Notes under the pieces: generated by a model | Database searches by the model: none | Told to the model about the DNA's origin: nothing | Seen by the model: only the letters and a program-made list of their open reading frames with translations | Program-made: the position numbers and the translations under genes | Origin: Pontivivens nitratireducens | GTDB lineage: Bacteria > Pseudomonadota > Alphaproteobacteria > Rhodobacterales > Rhodobacteraceae | Reading direction: 5' to 3' | Length of the DNA stretch: 64,000 bases | Assembly (NCBI RefSeq): GCF_014235845.1 | Contig: NZ_JACJUQ010000005.1 | Coordinates: forward strand, 124,001-188,000 | In this document: piece after piece, positions 1-10,049 of the stretch | Layout of the letters: every line of letters starts with the position of its first letter | How positions within the stretch are numbered: position 1 is the stretch's first letter

Positions 1-1428
1 GTGGAGCGTGCCGTGACCTTGGGCGACGGCACGACGGAAACCGTCAGGATCGGGCTGATCGGCCTGTTGCCACCGCAAATCATGAACTGGGATCGCCGCC
101 ATCTGGAGGGCAAGGCCAACACCCGTGACATCCTGCAAGCTGCCCGCGCCTTCGTGCCTGAAATCCGCGAACAGGGGGCCGATCTGGTGGTCGCGTTGAG
201 CCATTCGGGCATCTCGACCGAGGCGCATACGGACGGGATGGAAAACGCCTCGCTCTACGTGGCGGGAATCGACGGGATCGACGCGGTCGTGACCGGGCAC
301 CATCACCTCGTCTTTCCGGGTGAGGATTATTCGGGCGAAGGCATCGGCCAGGACACCCTGATGGGCAAGCCTGCCGTGATGGCCGGTTTCTGGGGCAGCC
401 ATATGGGGCTGATCGACCTGATGCTGGAGCATGAGGCCGGTGAATGGCGGGTCGTGAACTCCACCACCGAGGCGCGGCCGATCTATTCCCGGGTGGAGCG
501 TGAGGTCGAACCGCTGGTCGAAAGTTTCGAGCCGGTGCTCGCCGCCACCGCGCAGGAGCATGAGGAGACCCTTGCCTATATCCGGCGGGCCGTTGGGGAA
601 ACGGCGGCACCGCTGCATTCCTATTTCGCGCTGGTCGCGGACGATCCCTCCGTTCAGATCGTCAGCCAGGCTCAGACCTGGTATATCGAGCAGATGATGA
701 AGGGAACGGAGTGGGAGGGCCTGCCGATCCTGTCCGCCGCCGCACCGTTCAAGGCGGGCGGCCGTGGAGGGCCGGATTATTACACCGATGTGCCGGTCGG
801 CCCTGTCGCGATCAAGAACGTCTCGGATCTGTATCTGTACCCCAACACCGCCCGTGCCGTTCTGATCAACGGGGCAACGGTCAAGGAGTGGTTGGAGCGT
901 TCCGCCGCGATGTTCAATCAGGTCGCGCCGGGCGCGCAGGACGCCACGCTGATCAACCCCGACATGCCGTCCTATAACTTCGACGTCATGGACGGGGTCG
1001 AGTATCAGATCGATCTCAGCCAGCCTGCGAAATATGACCGTGACGGCGCAATCGTGAACCCGGACGCCAACCGTATCGTGAATCTGACCTATCAGGGCGC
1101 GCCGATTGACCCGGCACAGAAGTTTGTTGTGGCAACGAATAACTACCGCGCGGGCGGCGGCGGCAATTTCCCCGGGGCGGACGGTTCGACGACGATCTTC
1201 GTCGGGCCGGACACCAACCGCGATGTGATCGTGCGCTATATCGTCGATCAGGGGACCATTGACCCCAAGGCTGACGCGAACTGGACCTTCGCCCCCATGC
1301 CGGACACCACCGTTCTGTTCGACACAGGCCCCGCGGGGGCGGAGCATATGGACTCCGTGACCGGTGTGAACATCGAAGCGGCCGGAGAGGGCGACGACGG
1401 CTTCGCGCGCTATCGCATCACGCTGTAA
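1..1428 (+). CDS. cpdB: 2',3'-cyclic-nucleotide 2'-phosphodiesterase/3'-nucleotidase, C-terminal part
   Basis: This is a secreted 5'-nucleotidase-family enzyme that releases phosphate and nucleosides from extracellular cyclic or 3'-nucleotides. The frame is open from base 1, so the signal peptide and first metal motifs lie outside the window. Visible are the end of the metallophosphatase domain, with LSHSG at residues 66-70 of the visible part and the metal-binding GHHH at 99-102, and then the C-terminal nucleotidase domain with the nucleobase-binding [11 protein letters not shown] at about 380-390. The length and the domain order fit CpdB better than UshA, but the assignment rests on the C-terminal two thirds only. 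The gene converges on the leftward M48 operon. Confidence 0.85.
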   Translation: MERAVTLGDGTTETVRIGLIGLLPPQIMNWDRRHLEGKANTRDILQAARAFVPEIREQGADLVVALSHSGISTEAHTDGMENASLYVAGIDGIDAVVTGHHHLVFPGEDYSGEGIGQDTLMGKPAVMAGFWGSHMGLIDLMLEHEAGEWRVVNSTTEARPIYSRVEREVEPLVESFEPVLAATAQEHEETLAYIRRAVGETAAPLHSYFALVADDPSVQIVSQAQTWYIEQMMKGTEWEGLPILSAAAPFKAGGRGGPDYYTDVPVGPVAIKNVSDLYLYPNTARAVLINGATVKEWLERSAAMFNQVAPGAQDATLINPDMPSYNFDVMDGVEYQIDLSQPAKYDRDGAIVNPDANRIVNLTYQGAPIDPAQKFVVATNNYRAGGGGNFPGADGSTTIFVGPDTNRDVIVRYIVDQGTIDPKADANWTFAPMPDTTVLFDTGPAGAEHMDSVTGVNIEAAGEGDDGFARYRITL

Positions 1429-1530
1429 CGCGCGACCTCCCGCGCGGTGCGTCTACGGATGTCCCGCGCGGGACAGCCTGCTCTGTGTGGAAATCTGGTC
1501 AAATATCGCAGAATAGCTTACTTTTGTCCT

Positions 1531-1555
1531 CCCGCCCGCCAGTGAGGCGGGCGGG
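1531..1555. terminator. Bidirectional terminator-like hairpin
   Basis: A perfect 10-bp GC-rich inverted repeat (CCCGCCCGCC, 5-base loop, GGCGGGCGGG) lies between two convergent genes. There is no strong T-run on either side, so it may act weakly or only stabilise the mRNA ends. Confidence 0.5.
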
Positions 1556-1569
1556 AAAGTGTAATGCTG

Positions 1570-3087
1570 CTATTCGTTTGTCGCTGCCTCGCCCTTGATT
1601 AGGTTCTGGAAAATCGCCAACGGACTGCTCTCGTTCTCTTCGGGAGCGGTCCTGCCAGACGCGATATTGCGGCAGGTCAGCACGGTTGAGGAGGAAAGCG
1701 TTTCACACCGTTCCAACGCCAGGGCCAACTGACCGGCATCTTCCAGCAATACGGCAGAGGAAACCCTGATCGGTTGGGCGCTATCGGGGCCATAAGCACG
1801 TTCGACCCGGGCTGCGATATTCTCGGCAAAGCGAGGGTTGCCGGTGCGTATCTCCTCCGCAGCCCAAGGGCCGGCGACATATAACCCGATGACGGCATCC
1901 TCGGGCAATCGGCGCATTGTGTCGCGCATCCGGCGTTGTTCGTCCGCCGCGAGATAGCTCATGGCGAGAGCATGCACCCCCCCCGGGTGCGGTGTGCCCG
2001 ACAAAAGCCGCGAGAGGGTCCGCGCGGCTGCATCAGCGCGGTTCGAACTCACCAGGGTTCCTGCTTCGCTCTCCGCCTCGGCCAGACGCTGTAGAGCCGC
2101 GATCCCGGAGCTGTTTTTCCAGCGCGCCCACTGGGTATCGTCGATTGATCGCCCTTGATACGGATCGTCACCGATATAGTCGAACAGCGCCGCTTCGCGA
2201 TCCTGCGGTGATGGATGGGTTTTTGCCGCCCACAGCAGCATGTCCTGCGCTGCAAAAATCGCAGTCTGCTGCGCTAAGGCACGCAAACCCTCGCGTATGA
2301 TGTTCTCATCCATCGACAGCGCGATCGCATTTGCCTGCGCTCTCAGGTTCGCCGCGTTCTGTTCGAGGATCGTCTTGCGCTCGATCTCACCACTCGCGAT
2401 GTTGCTGAAAGTAGCTGGATAGGCATCTGCGCCATAGCCGGCCGCCGAGTACATATCCCAAGCCAACCGATCCGCCGCTAGTTCGGTTCGGCGGCCATGC
2501 ACAGTGCCCGCAATCGCGTCCGCGCTCATCTGCGCGAAGGTGGCCGCCCCGAACGCGGCGATGACGTCTTCGTCCTCGATCAGGTCCAGGCCCACCCCCA
2601 ATTGCGAAACCGAATCCACAATAGCGGCCATGGTATCGATGGTGTTGTCGAACGTGGCGAAAGCATCACCACCGCCATTATGGCTCAACGCGATATGGGC
2701 CAATTCATGCGCGATCAGGAACGCGACTTCATCCTCGCTGGTGGCCTGATGCAGAGCGCCGACGGAGATGTAGATGTCGTTCGTATTGGACGCCGAGCCG
2801 TTGTAATACTCGCTGATCTGCGGATGGATCCGAACCTGTCCACCGGGCAGGCTGGCGCCGGGCACATGGGGCAGGAGGGTTTGCAGGATTTCCTCCAGCT
2901 TGCTTTCGACCGCGCGGCTGGACGCGACTTGCCAGCCCTTGTCGTTGGTCCGGTCCGAATAGAGAGAGATCGTTCCCGGCGGTCCGAAGGCCAGGGTCGG
3001 TGGACCAGATTCGATCGATGGGGTGCAGGCAGAGATCGACAGGCCCGCAATGGTGATTGCAGCCGTTTTGCTCAGAATATTCATCAT
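1570..3087 (-). CDS. M48-family zinc metalloprotease, lipoprotein
   Basis: This is a predicted membrane-anchored zinc protease of the periplasm, related to the BepA/Oma1/LoiP group that handles misfolded envelope proteins. Residues 1-20 form a lipoprotein signal with lipobox SISAC and lipidated Cys21. The zinc motif HELAH is at 127-131, and a downstream TELAAD places the third ligand at Glu202. The region after about residue 300 is helical and repeat-like, as in BepA-type proteins, but I cannot define TPRs with confidence. It is the last gene of a three-gene leftward operon, 18 bases after the small secreted protein gene. The substrate is unknown. Confidence 0.8.
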   Translation of the reverse strand: MMNILSKTAAITIAGLSISACTPSIESGPPTLAFGPPGTISLYSDRTNDKGWQVASSRAVESKLEEILQTLLPHVPGASLPGGQVRIHPQISEYYNGSASNTNDIYISVGALHQATSEDEVAFLIAHELAHIALSHNGGGDAFATFDNTIDTMAAIVDSVSQLGVGLDLIEDEDVIAAFGAATFAQMSADAIAGTVHGRRTELAADRLAWDMYSAAGYGADAYPATFSNIASGEIERKTILEQNAANLRAQANAIALSMDENIIREGLRALAQQTAIFAAQDMLLWAAKTHPSPQDREAALFDYIGDDPYQGRSIDDTQWARWKNSSGIAALQRLAEAESEAGTLVSSNRADAAARTLSRLLSGTPHPGGVHALAMSYLAADEQRRMRDTMRRLPEDAVIGLYVAGPWAAEEIRTGNPRFAENIAARVERAYGPDSAQPIRVSSAVLLEDAGQLALALERCETLSSSTVLTCRNIASGRTAPEENESSPLAIFQNLIKGEAATNE

Positions 3088-3105
3088 GTCCGGTGTCCTT
3101 TCCGA

Positions 3106-3474
3106 TTAATCGCAATTCGTCAGGGCGCGCGATCCACCGACGGTGGTTCCCGCGTTCAATACCGGCTCGCACCGGTTGCCGGTGGGTCGAATGCTCCGCT
3201 CCGGCCGTGTGATCAATGGTCGGGAGCTGAACGTTCCGCGCAGCAGGGGAATGTAGATTTGACCGTTGATGCGGTATCCTTCCTTGTCGATTAGCTGCGT
3301 GCCTGCGACTTCCATCGTTTGTTCGCCGCCGCACAGCGTCATCGTAACCGTCTCTGTGCGGGTTTCGATGATAGTCAGCGCGTCGTTAGATTCGGTGCAG
3401 GCCATCGCAATCGCGGGCGCGCATGTCAGCGCGAGCGCGGCGAAGGGAAGCTGGCGAATGGGGGGCAGTCTCAT
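3106..3474 (-). CDS. Small secreted protein of unknown function
   Basis: A 122-residue protein whose first 25 or so residues form a signal peptide ending in AIAMA before Cys26. The mature part has four cysteines (near positions 26, 48, 101 and 121), so disulfides are likely. I recognise no domain. The gene begins one base after the stop of the CHASE2 gene and is followed at 18 bases by the M48 lipoprotein gene, so the three are almost certainly co-transcribed. A periplasmic partner of either neighbour is inference. Confidence 0.65.
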   Translation of the reverse strand: MRLPPIRQLPFAALALTCAPAIAMACTESNDALTIIETRTETVTMTLCGGEQTMEVAGTQLIDKEGYRINGQIYIPLLRGTFSSRPLITRPERSIRPTGNRCEPVLNAGTTVGGSRALTNCD

Positions 3475-3475
3475 T

Positions 3476-5299
3476 TCAGAATCCTTCGGTTTCGGTCGGG
3501 GGGGAGGTGTCGTAGGTGTGATCGAATATGGATTTCAGTCCGGTCATGGCGGCGGCGGCGAACAGACTGGCAGTGCCTATCCAGTTGAAACCGGACCAGT
3601 CCAATGCGACCCAGGTCAGGCGATAGAGGATCAGGCCGCCAATCGACCCCACCACCAGAAAGACCACGAACAGCCATAGCAGGAGCGAAAACCGCAACGT
3701 CCACCAACGAATGCGCGCCGTCGTGCCGGTCGGGGGATGGGGTGAAATCCGGGTGGCCGCGCAGCGCAACATCCCTTGCAACAGGTCGTAGAATCCCGCC
3801 CAGCGGCCACCCCCCAGTGGAATCCGCACCAGCAGAACCGCGGTGACGACCGTGGCATCCACCAGATCACCCCACGAACCGGGTAGTTCCCAGCCCAGAA
3901 CTGTGAATGTTTCCGGGCTAGGCTGCTTGAAGTCGGGCCCCAGGCGCAGCAGATTGTCCAGCGCCATCGCGTGAAGCTCGGTGCCGTGACGTCTTACATC
4001 CAGAATCTGATGGCGATCGGCATAGGGTGCGAAATCCAGTCCTACGATGAACGTGCTGCCCCGGAATTTCTCGCGGGTTTCGAGATCGTTGCGAAGATCG
4101 TAGAATTCCGTCACTGACAAACTATCGAAATACGGACAGACTATTCTTTCCCGCACGGCCTGCGGGCTGAATAGCGCACGCCGGAGATAGGTCAGTGCCT
4201 GCAGGAACTCATCGAACAAGGTGTTGGTGCTGCTGCAAAGTGCGGCCCCGCCGTCCTGCACGGAATATCGCGACCCGCTGGCCCAAATCAGACTCATTGA
4301 CGCCGACGAACTGGTTTGACCGGAGTCGTGCGCCCTCTGGATCTGCATTAGGCGTTGCATCACCTCCTCGCGCCCCGAGCATCCGGGATAGCGAGCGAGC
4401 GCGATCTGACGATCCTCAGCGAGGGCCAATGCACATTTCCAGAAGTAGAGCTGAAAGGCCGCTGGCATGCGTTCGCGGACCATTTCGGCAAACTCGACCC
4501 TCAGGTGATGCCCCAGCGTGGCAGGCATCAACCCGCCAGCAGGCCCTGGATAGTAGGGGTCCGGTGCAGCCGGCGGTGCATAGTAAACCTGCCGAGGCCA
4601 TTTCCGTACTGTCTGCGCCTGATCCACAGGGGTCGTCAGTACAATAGCGTTCTGTTCGGCAAGCACCGAGATACTGCGACGCTGGTTCGCATCCGAGCTT
4701 CTGGTATCTGCGGACGATCCGGAGATGATGCCTGTGTCCCATTCGCGCAACCCCGGGGCCGCGTCACGGCGTGCAATCTCGACCAGTTGTCGATCAATGC
4801 CGTGCCAGGACCAGTCGAGCGAGGCTTGCATCACGTCTTCCTGATCATCTGTATATATCACGTCGAGAAATATGCCCTGCGGGTCCAGACTGGATATTTC
4901 CTCGATCAGTTGCTGATAATAGACCATCTCGATCGGGGTCGGCCCGCCCATATAGCCGATTTCACAATCCACATACGGATTGACCTGCGGTCTATGGTTT
5001 CCATCATCTGGTCTGGTGGTGAACGGCGCGGGCAGTTCCTCGACGGTGCGTTCGCCACAGGCTCCAAACAGATCTTCCTCAGTCACTTGAATCAGAACCA
5101 CCGATGGTGGCGCGTCCGGGTCCGTTTTCCCAGGCATCAACATCTCATAGAACGGCCCGAACGTATTGGCCGTGATGCGCGCCGTGTTCCTGTCGATGGC
5201 ATTAGATGCGCCTAATACATCGAAGAAACCTACGAAGAATTCCACGAACAGCGTGACCAGCAATATCTGTTTCAGGTATGCCGTGTAGACAATCTTCAT
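3476..5299 (-). CDS. CHASE2-domain membrane protein without an output domain
   Basis: CHASE2 is an extracytoplasmic sensor domain usually fused to adenylate cyclases or kinases. Here the 607-residue protein has an N-terminal membrane segment (about 8-28) and a long periplasmic region. Typical CHASE2 blocks are visible: GIFLDVIYT near 140-150, and STFIVGLDF followed by a GTELHAMALDNLL-like block around 425-450. Two hydrophobic segments follow at about 537-560 and 574-591. Only about 16 residues follow the last helix, so no cyclase, kinase or phosphatase is attached. It is the first gene of an operon with a secreted protein and an M48 lipoprotein. Signal input, and output by protein contact, are inference. 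Confidence 0.7.
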   Translation of the reverse strand: MKIVYTAYLKQILLVTLFVEFFVGFFDVLGASNAIDRNTARITANTFGPFYEMLMPGKTDPDAPPSVVLIQVTEEDLFGACGERTVEELPAPFTTRPDDGNHRPQVNPYVDCEIGYMGGPTPIEMVYYQQLIEEISSLDPQGIFLDVIYTDDQEDVMQASLDWSWHGIDRQLVEIARRDAAPGLREWDTGIISGSSADTRSSDANQRRSISVLAEQNAIVLTTPVDQAQTVRKWPRQVYYAPPAAPDPYYPGPAGGLMPATLGHHLRVEFAEMVRERMPAAFQLYFWKCALALAEDRQIALARYPGCSGREEVMQRLMQIQRAHDSGQTSSSASMSLIWASGSRYSVQDGGAALCSSTNTLFDEFLQALTYLRRALFSPQAVRERIVCPYFDSLSVTEFYDLRNDLETREKFRGSTFIVGLDFAPYADRHQILDVRRHGTELHAMALDNLLRLGPDFKQPSPETFTVLGWELPGSWGDLVDATVVTAVLLVRIPLGGGRWAGFYDLLQGMLRCAATRISPHPPTGTTARIRWWTLRFSLLLWLFVVFLVVGSIGGLILYRLTWVALDWSGFNWIGTASLFAAAAMTGLKSIFDHTYDTSPPTETEGF

Positions 5300-5877
5300 A
5301 CTCAGTTCCTGCTTCTTGATTGGGATATTTTAGGAAGCTGCTGGATGAATCAAGTATGAGTGATTATGTTCGAAGGAATTTGTGTGGATATAGACGAAAA
5401 AATTAGGTATTTCGTGACGTTACGCGAAATAAACGCGATATGATCATTTTGGATGGTAGAAGGGGCGCCCTCTCATAGCGCGCGGAGGTTCTATATTTGC
5501 ACATGCCCTGGTTGTCGGAGGCTTCGTACATAGAATCACAAGATGGCGTGTCGCAGGCTGGTATATGATTGGTTGGGTTAGCTGGAAGTCGAAGATTTTT
5601 CGCTCGAACACAACTCTTCGACATCAAGAGGCCTGAAGGCCTGCTTGAGAAGGTTTAGGGTCATGATTGACCTCAGGACGCTGAGCTGTTCGATTTTTCG
5701 CGGTGGCTTCGTAGTTCTCCCTCTGTCGAGAGCGACACTGCCAACGAAAATCATTCATCTGTACCGTTTGGAGCGCCCAATCCGAACTTTCCAAAAGGCA
5801 GAACGCAACTGCTGGGGTAGGCAGCGTTAGCCCTTCCCCGCTGGGAACGGCTGATCAAATGCAAGGTGTGGCCGGAC
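5300..5877. other. Intergenic region without a supported gene
   Basis: These 578 bases lie between the CHASE2 operon start and the end of the FCD regulator gene and are visibly more AT-rich than the neighbours. Short open frames (about 5403-5627 on minus and 5645-5830 on plus) have no ribosome site, motif or codon pattern like the flanking genes. The right part of the CHASE2 promoter should lie near 5300-5400. I see no RNA gene. Confidence 0.5.
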
Positions 5878-6636
5878 CTATTGGCGTTTGGTTCGCAGGC
5901 GAGGCGGCCGATTGCTCTGGGTTGCCTCGATCGAAATCGAGAGGTCGTCCGTGGATTGGGTCAAGTGCTTGGTGATCAGACTGACCGTCGTATCAATATG
6001 GGTTTCGACCAGTTTTACGCAGGTTTCGACTTTCCCCTCGATCGCGCTTTCAAAAATTTGAGCATGCTCCTTGCTGACATCGCGGTACTTGCGATTGTCC
6101 TTCAGCGCGAGGCGATGATACCGGTCGCTGTGCTGGTGGAGTTGCCGTCGGAAATCGATAAGCCACGCATTTCCGCAGTTCTGAATAAGGCAATCGTGGA
6201 ACCTGCGATTTCGAACATGCCATTCGCTTGTCAGGTCGGTGTCCTGGCCTTCAAGCAAGCGGTCTTCGACAAGTTTCAACCTTCGATACGCCGCGAACAG
6301 ATCGCCCTCCCAATTGTCGTCCCGTTGAGCGAGGGAGGACCGAAGGGCGCCGATTTCGATAATTCTGCGGGCCTCGCTGATGCTCCGAAAATCCTCAATG
6401 CTCAACTGCCGAACCCAAAACCCGCGTTGGCGCTCCGTGGTTACCAGGTTGTCGATGAGCAACCGGGACAAGGCCTCGCGCACCGTTGCGGTCGAGACGT
6501 CGAATTTGAGTCGCAGGTTGTCGACATGAAGGTGCGTGCCGGGGGGAAGGTCAAAGTTCAGGATTTGGTCCCTGAGTTCTGACTGCACGGTTTCGACGGC
6601 AGTCTTCTTTGCCGGGTTAACGTTCTGGGAAGCCAT
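5878..6636 (-). CDS. GntR-family (FCD subfamily) transcriptional regulator
   Basis: A predicted ligand-responsive repressor of 252 residues. An N-terminal winged helix (about 15-80) includes VSTATVREALSRL, the signature recognition helix of GntR. An all-helical FCD domain follows, with the usual metal/ligand residues in RRFHDCL, KEHAQIFESA and LVETHID. I start it at the ATG at 6636, which follows a GAGGA ribosome site; the upstream frame extension to 6780 is AT-rich and looks like promoter. It is divergent from the dmp operon across 189 bases, so it probably controls that operon in response to a pathway intermediate (inference). Confidence 0.8.
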   Translation of the reverse strand: MASQNVNPAKKTAVETVQSELRDQILNFDLPPGTHLHVDNLRLKFDVSTATVREALSRLLIDNLVTTERQRGFWVRQLSIEDFRSISEARRIIEIGALRSSLAQRDDNWEGDLFAAYRRLKLVEDRLLEGQDTDLTSEWHVRNRRFHDCLIQNCGNAWLIDFRRQLHQHSDRYHRLALKDNRKYRDVSKEHAQIFESAIEGKVETCVKLVETHIDTTVSLITKHLTQSTDDLSISIEATQSNRPPRLRTKRQ

Positions 6637-6727
6637 GCGAGTCCTCAGCTGAATGGGTAGGGGTGTCTTATAGCAATTGTTTTGAGGAGCCAACGAGTTA
6701 TTCGATATAAGACGTTTATCAAAATTC

Positions 6728-6739
6728 AAAAACGTTTTT
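6728..6739. promoter_or_regulatory. Palindrome in the divergent regulator/dmp promoter region
   Basis: AAAAACGTTTTT is a perfect 12-base palindrome between the FCD regulator and the dmp operon, just upstream of TTGACG at 6743-6748, which could be a -35 box for dmpC. It is a candidate operator for the regulator. This is inferred from position and symmetry only. Confidence 0.3.
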
Positions 6740-6825
6740 AAAGTTGACGAAACGATTATCTCTCGACATCCTCTCTCCACATTGGTTCGCTGCGGACTGA
6801 ACGCCTTAGAGATTCAGGGGAAGAC

Positions 6826-8304
6826 ATGTTGAAACGCGAGGCCCACGACGAGCACCGATTGTTTATCGATGGGCAATACCGCTCTGCGCTTTCAGGGCGC
6901 ATGTTCGAGAAGATCTCGCCGATCACCGGGTCTGTTATCGCCCAGGTTCATGAAGCAGGGAGGGAGGATGTGGACCTCGCGGTGCGGGCGGCGAAAGCGG
7001 CGCTGCGCGGCCCCTGGGGCAGGCTGACCGTCGCCGAGCGTGCAAGCCTGTTGCAGGACGTGTCGCAGGCCATAAACGATCGGTTCGATGATTTTCTCGA
7101 AGCGGAGATTGCGGATACGGGGAAGCCGCGCAGTCTTGCGCGTGCAGTGGACATTCCACGTGGCGGCGCGAATTTTTCAACCTTTGCCGATATGATCAAG
7201 AATCTCGGATCCGAGTTTTTCAAGACGGATACGCCCGATGGCGGGACGGCGATAAACTATGGCTCCTATCGGCCCAAGGGCGTGATCGGGGTCATCAGCC
7301 CATGGAATCTTCCGCTGTTGCTGATGACCTGGAAAGTCGGACCCGCGCTGGCATGCGGCAACACCGTTGTGGTCAAGCCCTCGGAAGTAACGCCGCATAC
7401 TACGACGCTGCTGGGTGAGGTTATGAACGCGGTCGGTATTCCCAAGGGCGTCTATAACGTCATTCACGGGTTCGGGCCGGGATCGGCGGGTGAGTATCTG
7501 ACGCAGCACCCGCTGGTCGATGGGATTACGTTCACCGGAGAAACCGTGACAGGCGAAGCAATCATGACGCAGGCTGCTGTGGGATTGCGGGATGTGTCGT
7601 TGGAGCTTGGTGGAAAGAACGCCGCCATCGTATTTGCCGACGCCGATCTGGATAAAGCGGTCGCCGGAACGATGCGGTCGGTATTTTCGAATTGCGGTCA
7701 GGTATGTCTCGGCACGGAGCGGGTATATGTCGAACGGCCCGTATTCGACGAATTCGTTGCACGCCTGAAAGCGGGAGCCGAAGAGCTTGTTCTGGGCGGG
7801 CCCGATTATCCCGGTGTCGGGATGGGGCCTCTGATTTCGGCGGAACATCGCGACAAGGTTCTGTCCTACTATCAGTTGGCCGAAAAAGAGCAGGCAAACA
7901 TCGTAACCGGTGGTGGCGTTCCGCAGTTCGGGGATGACCGGGATCGTGGTTACTTCGTCGAGCCGACGATCTGGACGGGACTGCCCGAAACAAGCGCGCT
8001 GGTGCGCGAAGAAATTTTTGGTCCGTGTTGCCACATCAGTCCGTTCGACAGCGAGGACGAGGTGATCGCACGGGTCAACGACAATGAATACGGCCTGGCG
8101 AGCGCGATCTGGACGCAAGATATCTCGCGGGCGCACCGGGTTGCACCGCAGATCGAGGTTGGTCTGGTCTGGGTGAACTCATGGTTCCTGCGCGACCTTC
8201 GCACCGCGTTTGGCGGCTCCAAGAAATCTGGCATCGGTCGTGAAGGCGGTGAGCATTCGCTCGAGTTCTATACCGAGCGCGCCAATATCTGCGTGAAACT
8301 GTAA
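6826..8304 (+). CDS. dmpC: 2-hydroxymuconic semialdehyde dehydrogenase
   Basis: Oxidises 2-hydroxymuconic semialdehyde, the extradiol cleavage product of catechol, to 4-oxalocrotonate with NAD+. The 492-residue protein has a full aldehyde-dehydrogenase fold: PWNLPLL in the cofactor site, general base Glu260 in LELGGK, and catalytic Cys294 in NCGQVC. The C-terminus FYTERANICVKL matches the DmpC/XylG subgroup. A GGGGAAG ribosome site precedes the ATG. It is the first gene of the lower meta-cleavage operon; the downstream genes make this substrate assignment firmer than motif reading alone, since related aldehyde dehydrogenases such as betaine-aldehyde types look similar. Confidence 0.88.
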   Translation: MLKREAHDEHRLFIDGQYRSALSGRMFEKISPITGSVIAQVHEAGREDVDLAVRAAKAALRGPWGRLTVAERASLLQDVSQAINDRFDDFLEAEIADTGKPRSLARAVDIPRGGANFSTFADMIKNLGSEFFKTDTPDGGTAINYGSYRPKGVIGVISPWNLPLLLMTWKVGPALACGNTVVVKPSEVTPHTTTLLGEVMNAVGIPKGVYNVIHGFGPGSAGEYLTQHPLVDGITFTGETVTGEAIMTQAAVGLRDVSLELGGKNAAIVFADADLDKAVAGTMRSVFSNCGQVCLGTERVYVERPVFDEFVARLKAGAEELVLGGPDYPGVGMGPLISAEHRDKVLSYYQLAEKEQANIVTGGGVPQFGDDRDRGYFVEPTIWTGLPETSALVREEIFGPCCHISPFDSEDEVIARVNDNEYGLASAIWTQDISRAHRVAPQIEVGLVWVNSWFLRDLRTAFGGSKKSGIGREGGEHSLEFYTERANICVKL

Positions 8305-8318
8305 GGGGGGTATCGGTG

Positions 8319-9116
8319 ATGGCGGACCTGATACGGAAAACGACCGAGACATTGATTTCGGCGGCGCGTGACCGGCTTCCGATTGCGCCGCTGGCGGCTG
8401 ATTTCGGTGACCGCGCGGATCTCGATACGGCATATGAAATTCAGGACGAAGTAACCAAAGAGGGGATACTTCGTGGGCGTCGGCCCGTTGGGCGCAAGAT
8501 CGGGCTGACTTCGCTCGCTGTGCAGGCGCAGATGGGCGTGGATCAGCCTGACTACGGAATGCTGTTTGCCGACATGGAATATGCGGATGGTGCGAGCATT
8601 CCCGCAGACTTGCTTATTCAGCCAAAGGTTGAGGCTGAAATTGCCTTTGTTCTGGGGCAGGACTTGGCCAACGAAGATGTGACGATAGCGCAGCTCATCG
8701 GAGCCATTGATTATGCGCTTCCCGCGATCGAGATCGTCGACAGTCGGATCGTCGATTGGAAGATCGGCATATTCGACACGATCGCGGACAACGCTTCGTC
8801 GGGATTGTACGTGCTTGGCTCCCGCCCCGTGAAACTCGCTGATTTTGACGTGCGGCTTTGCGGCATGGTGACGGAGCAGGCGGGGCAGGCGGTCAGCTTC
8901 GGTGTGGGTGCCGCGTGCATGGGAAATCCGCTGATCTCCTCGCTCTGGCTGGCGCGTCGAATGGCGCAGGTCGGGCGCCCGCTGTGCAGGGGGGATGTGA
9001 TCCTTTCAGGTGCGCTCGGGCCGATGGTTGCAGCGCGTCCGGGCGATACCTTTCGAGTTTCGATCAATGGGCTTGGTGAGGTGAACACCCATTTTGCAGA
9101 AGGAAACGACACGTGA
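8319..9116 (+). CDS. dmpE: 2-oxopent-4-enoate hydratase
   Basis: Hydrates 2-hydroxypenta-2,4-dienoate to 4-hydroxy-2-oxovalerate in the lower meta pathway. The protein is about 265 residues, the family length, with the FAH-like metal-binding pattern: [11 protein letters not shown] near residues 105-115 and AIEIVDSRI near 139-147. The start is ATG 8319, 10 bases after a GGGGGG-rich ribosome site; a GTG directly upstream at 8316 is the alternative. The paralogue dmpH lies three genes downstream, and the two were separated by gene order and by the DmpH-specific ending. Confidence 0.85.
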   Translation: MADLIRKTTETLISAARDRLPIAPLAADFGDRADLDTAYEIQDEVTKEGILRGRRPVGRKIGLTSLAVQAQMGVDQPDYGMLFADMEYADGASIPADLLIQPKVEAEIAFVLGQDLANEDVTIAQLIGAIDYALPAIEIVDSRIVDWKIGIFDTIADNASSGLYVLGSRPVKLADFDVRLCGMVTEQAGQAVSFGVGAACMGNPLISSLWLARRMAQVGRPLCRGDVILSGALGPMVAARPGDTFRVSINGLGEVNTHFAEGNDT

Positions 9117-10048
9117 AATCCAAGGTTGCGATAATCGGTTCCGGCAATATCGGGACGGATCTGATGATCAAGATCCTGAACGGCTCGGATGAGTTGGAGA
9201 TGGGCGCGATGGTCGGGATCGACCCGCAGAGCGACGGGCTCAAACGTGCGACCGACCTTGGTATTCCCACCACCCATGAGGGCTTGGATGGCTTGCGCGG
9301 AATGCCTGAATACGCCGATATTTCCATCGTGATGGATGCGACCTCGGCGGGTGCGCATATGAAGCATCACCCTGTCTTGACCGCGGATGGAAAGCAGATC
9401 ATCGACCTCACCCCGGCGGCGATCGGTCCCTTCGTCGTGCCGTCGGTAAACCTTGAGGAAAACCGGGACGAGACCGCGTTGAACATGGTGACATGTGGCG
9501 GACAGGCGACGATCCCGATGGTCAACGCAGTGCGCCGCGCCACGGACCGCCTGATCTACGCTGAGATCGTGGCATCTGTGGCGTCCCTGTCGGCAGGCCC
9601 CGGAACGCGGGCGAATATCGACGAGTTCACCCAGACCACCAGCAAGGCCATCGAGAAGGTCGGAGGGGCCGAACGAGGGAAGGCCATTATCATCCTCAAC
9701 CCTGCTGATCCTCCGATGCTGATGCGCGATTCAATCTTCACGCTGAGCCAGGGTGGCGACGAGGATGCGATCCGCGAAAGCGTCGCAAGGATGGTGAAAG
9801 AGGTCCAACATTATGTTCCCGGCTACCGTCTGAAACAGGACGTGCAATTCGAGAAGATCGGCAAGGACGCACCGCTGAACGTTCCGGGTGTCGGACCTGT
9901 CTGGGGGCTCAAATCCTCGATCTTCATCGAGGTGGAGGGCAAGGCCGATTATTTTCCGTCCTATGCGGGCAATCTCGACATCATGACCTCGGCGGCCAAG
10001 GCGGCAGCAGAACACTGGGTCCGCGCCCATAACCGAAAGGGGTTTTGA
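9113..10048 (+). CDS. dmpF: Acetaldehyde dehydrogenase (acylating)
   Basis: Converts acetaldehyde, NAD+ and CoA to acetyl-CoA, the last step of the lower meta pathway. The Rossmann start [13 protein letters not shown] and catalytic Cys128 in [10 protein letters not shown] are clear, and 311 residues is the normal length. It begins with GTG overlapping the dmpE stop (GTGA), with AAGGAA upstream. In this family the enzyme forms a channelling complex with the aldolase encoded next, DmpG. Confidence 0.92.
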   Translation: MKSKVAIIGSGNIGTDLMIKILNGSDELEMGAMVGIDPQSDGLKRATDLGIPTTHEGLDGLRGMPEYADISIVMDATSAGAHMKHHPVLTADGKQIIDLTPAAIGPFVVPSVNLEENRDETALNMVTCGGQATIPMVNAVRRATDRLIYAEIVASVASLSAGPGTRANIDEFTQTTSKAIEKVGGAERGKAIIILNPADPPMLMRDSIFTLSQGGDEDAIRESVARMVKEVQHYVPGYRLKQDVQFEKIGKDAPLNVPGVGPVWGLKSSIFIEVEGKADYFPSYAGNLDIMTSAAKAAAEHWVRAHNRKGF

Positions 10049-10049
10049 G

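Noticed and set aside
5403-5627. 74-codon minus-strand frame
   Set aside because: No ribosome site, no motif and composition unlike neighbouring genes.
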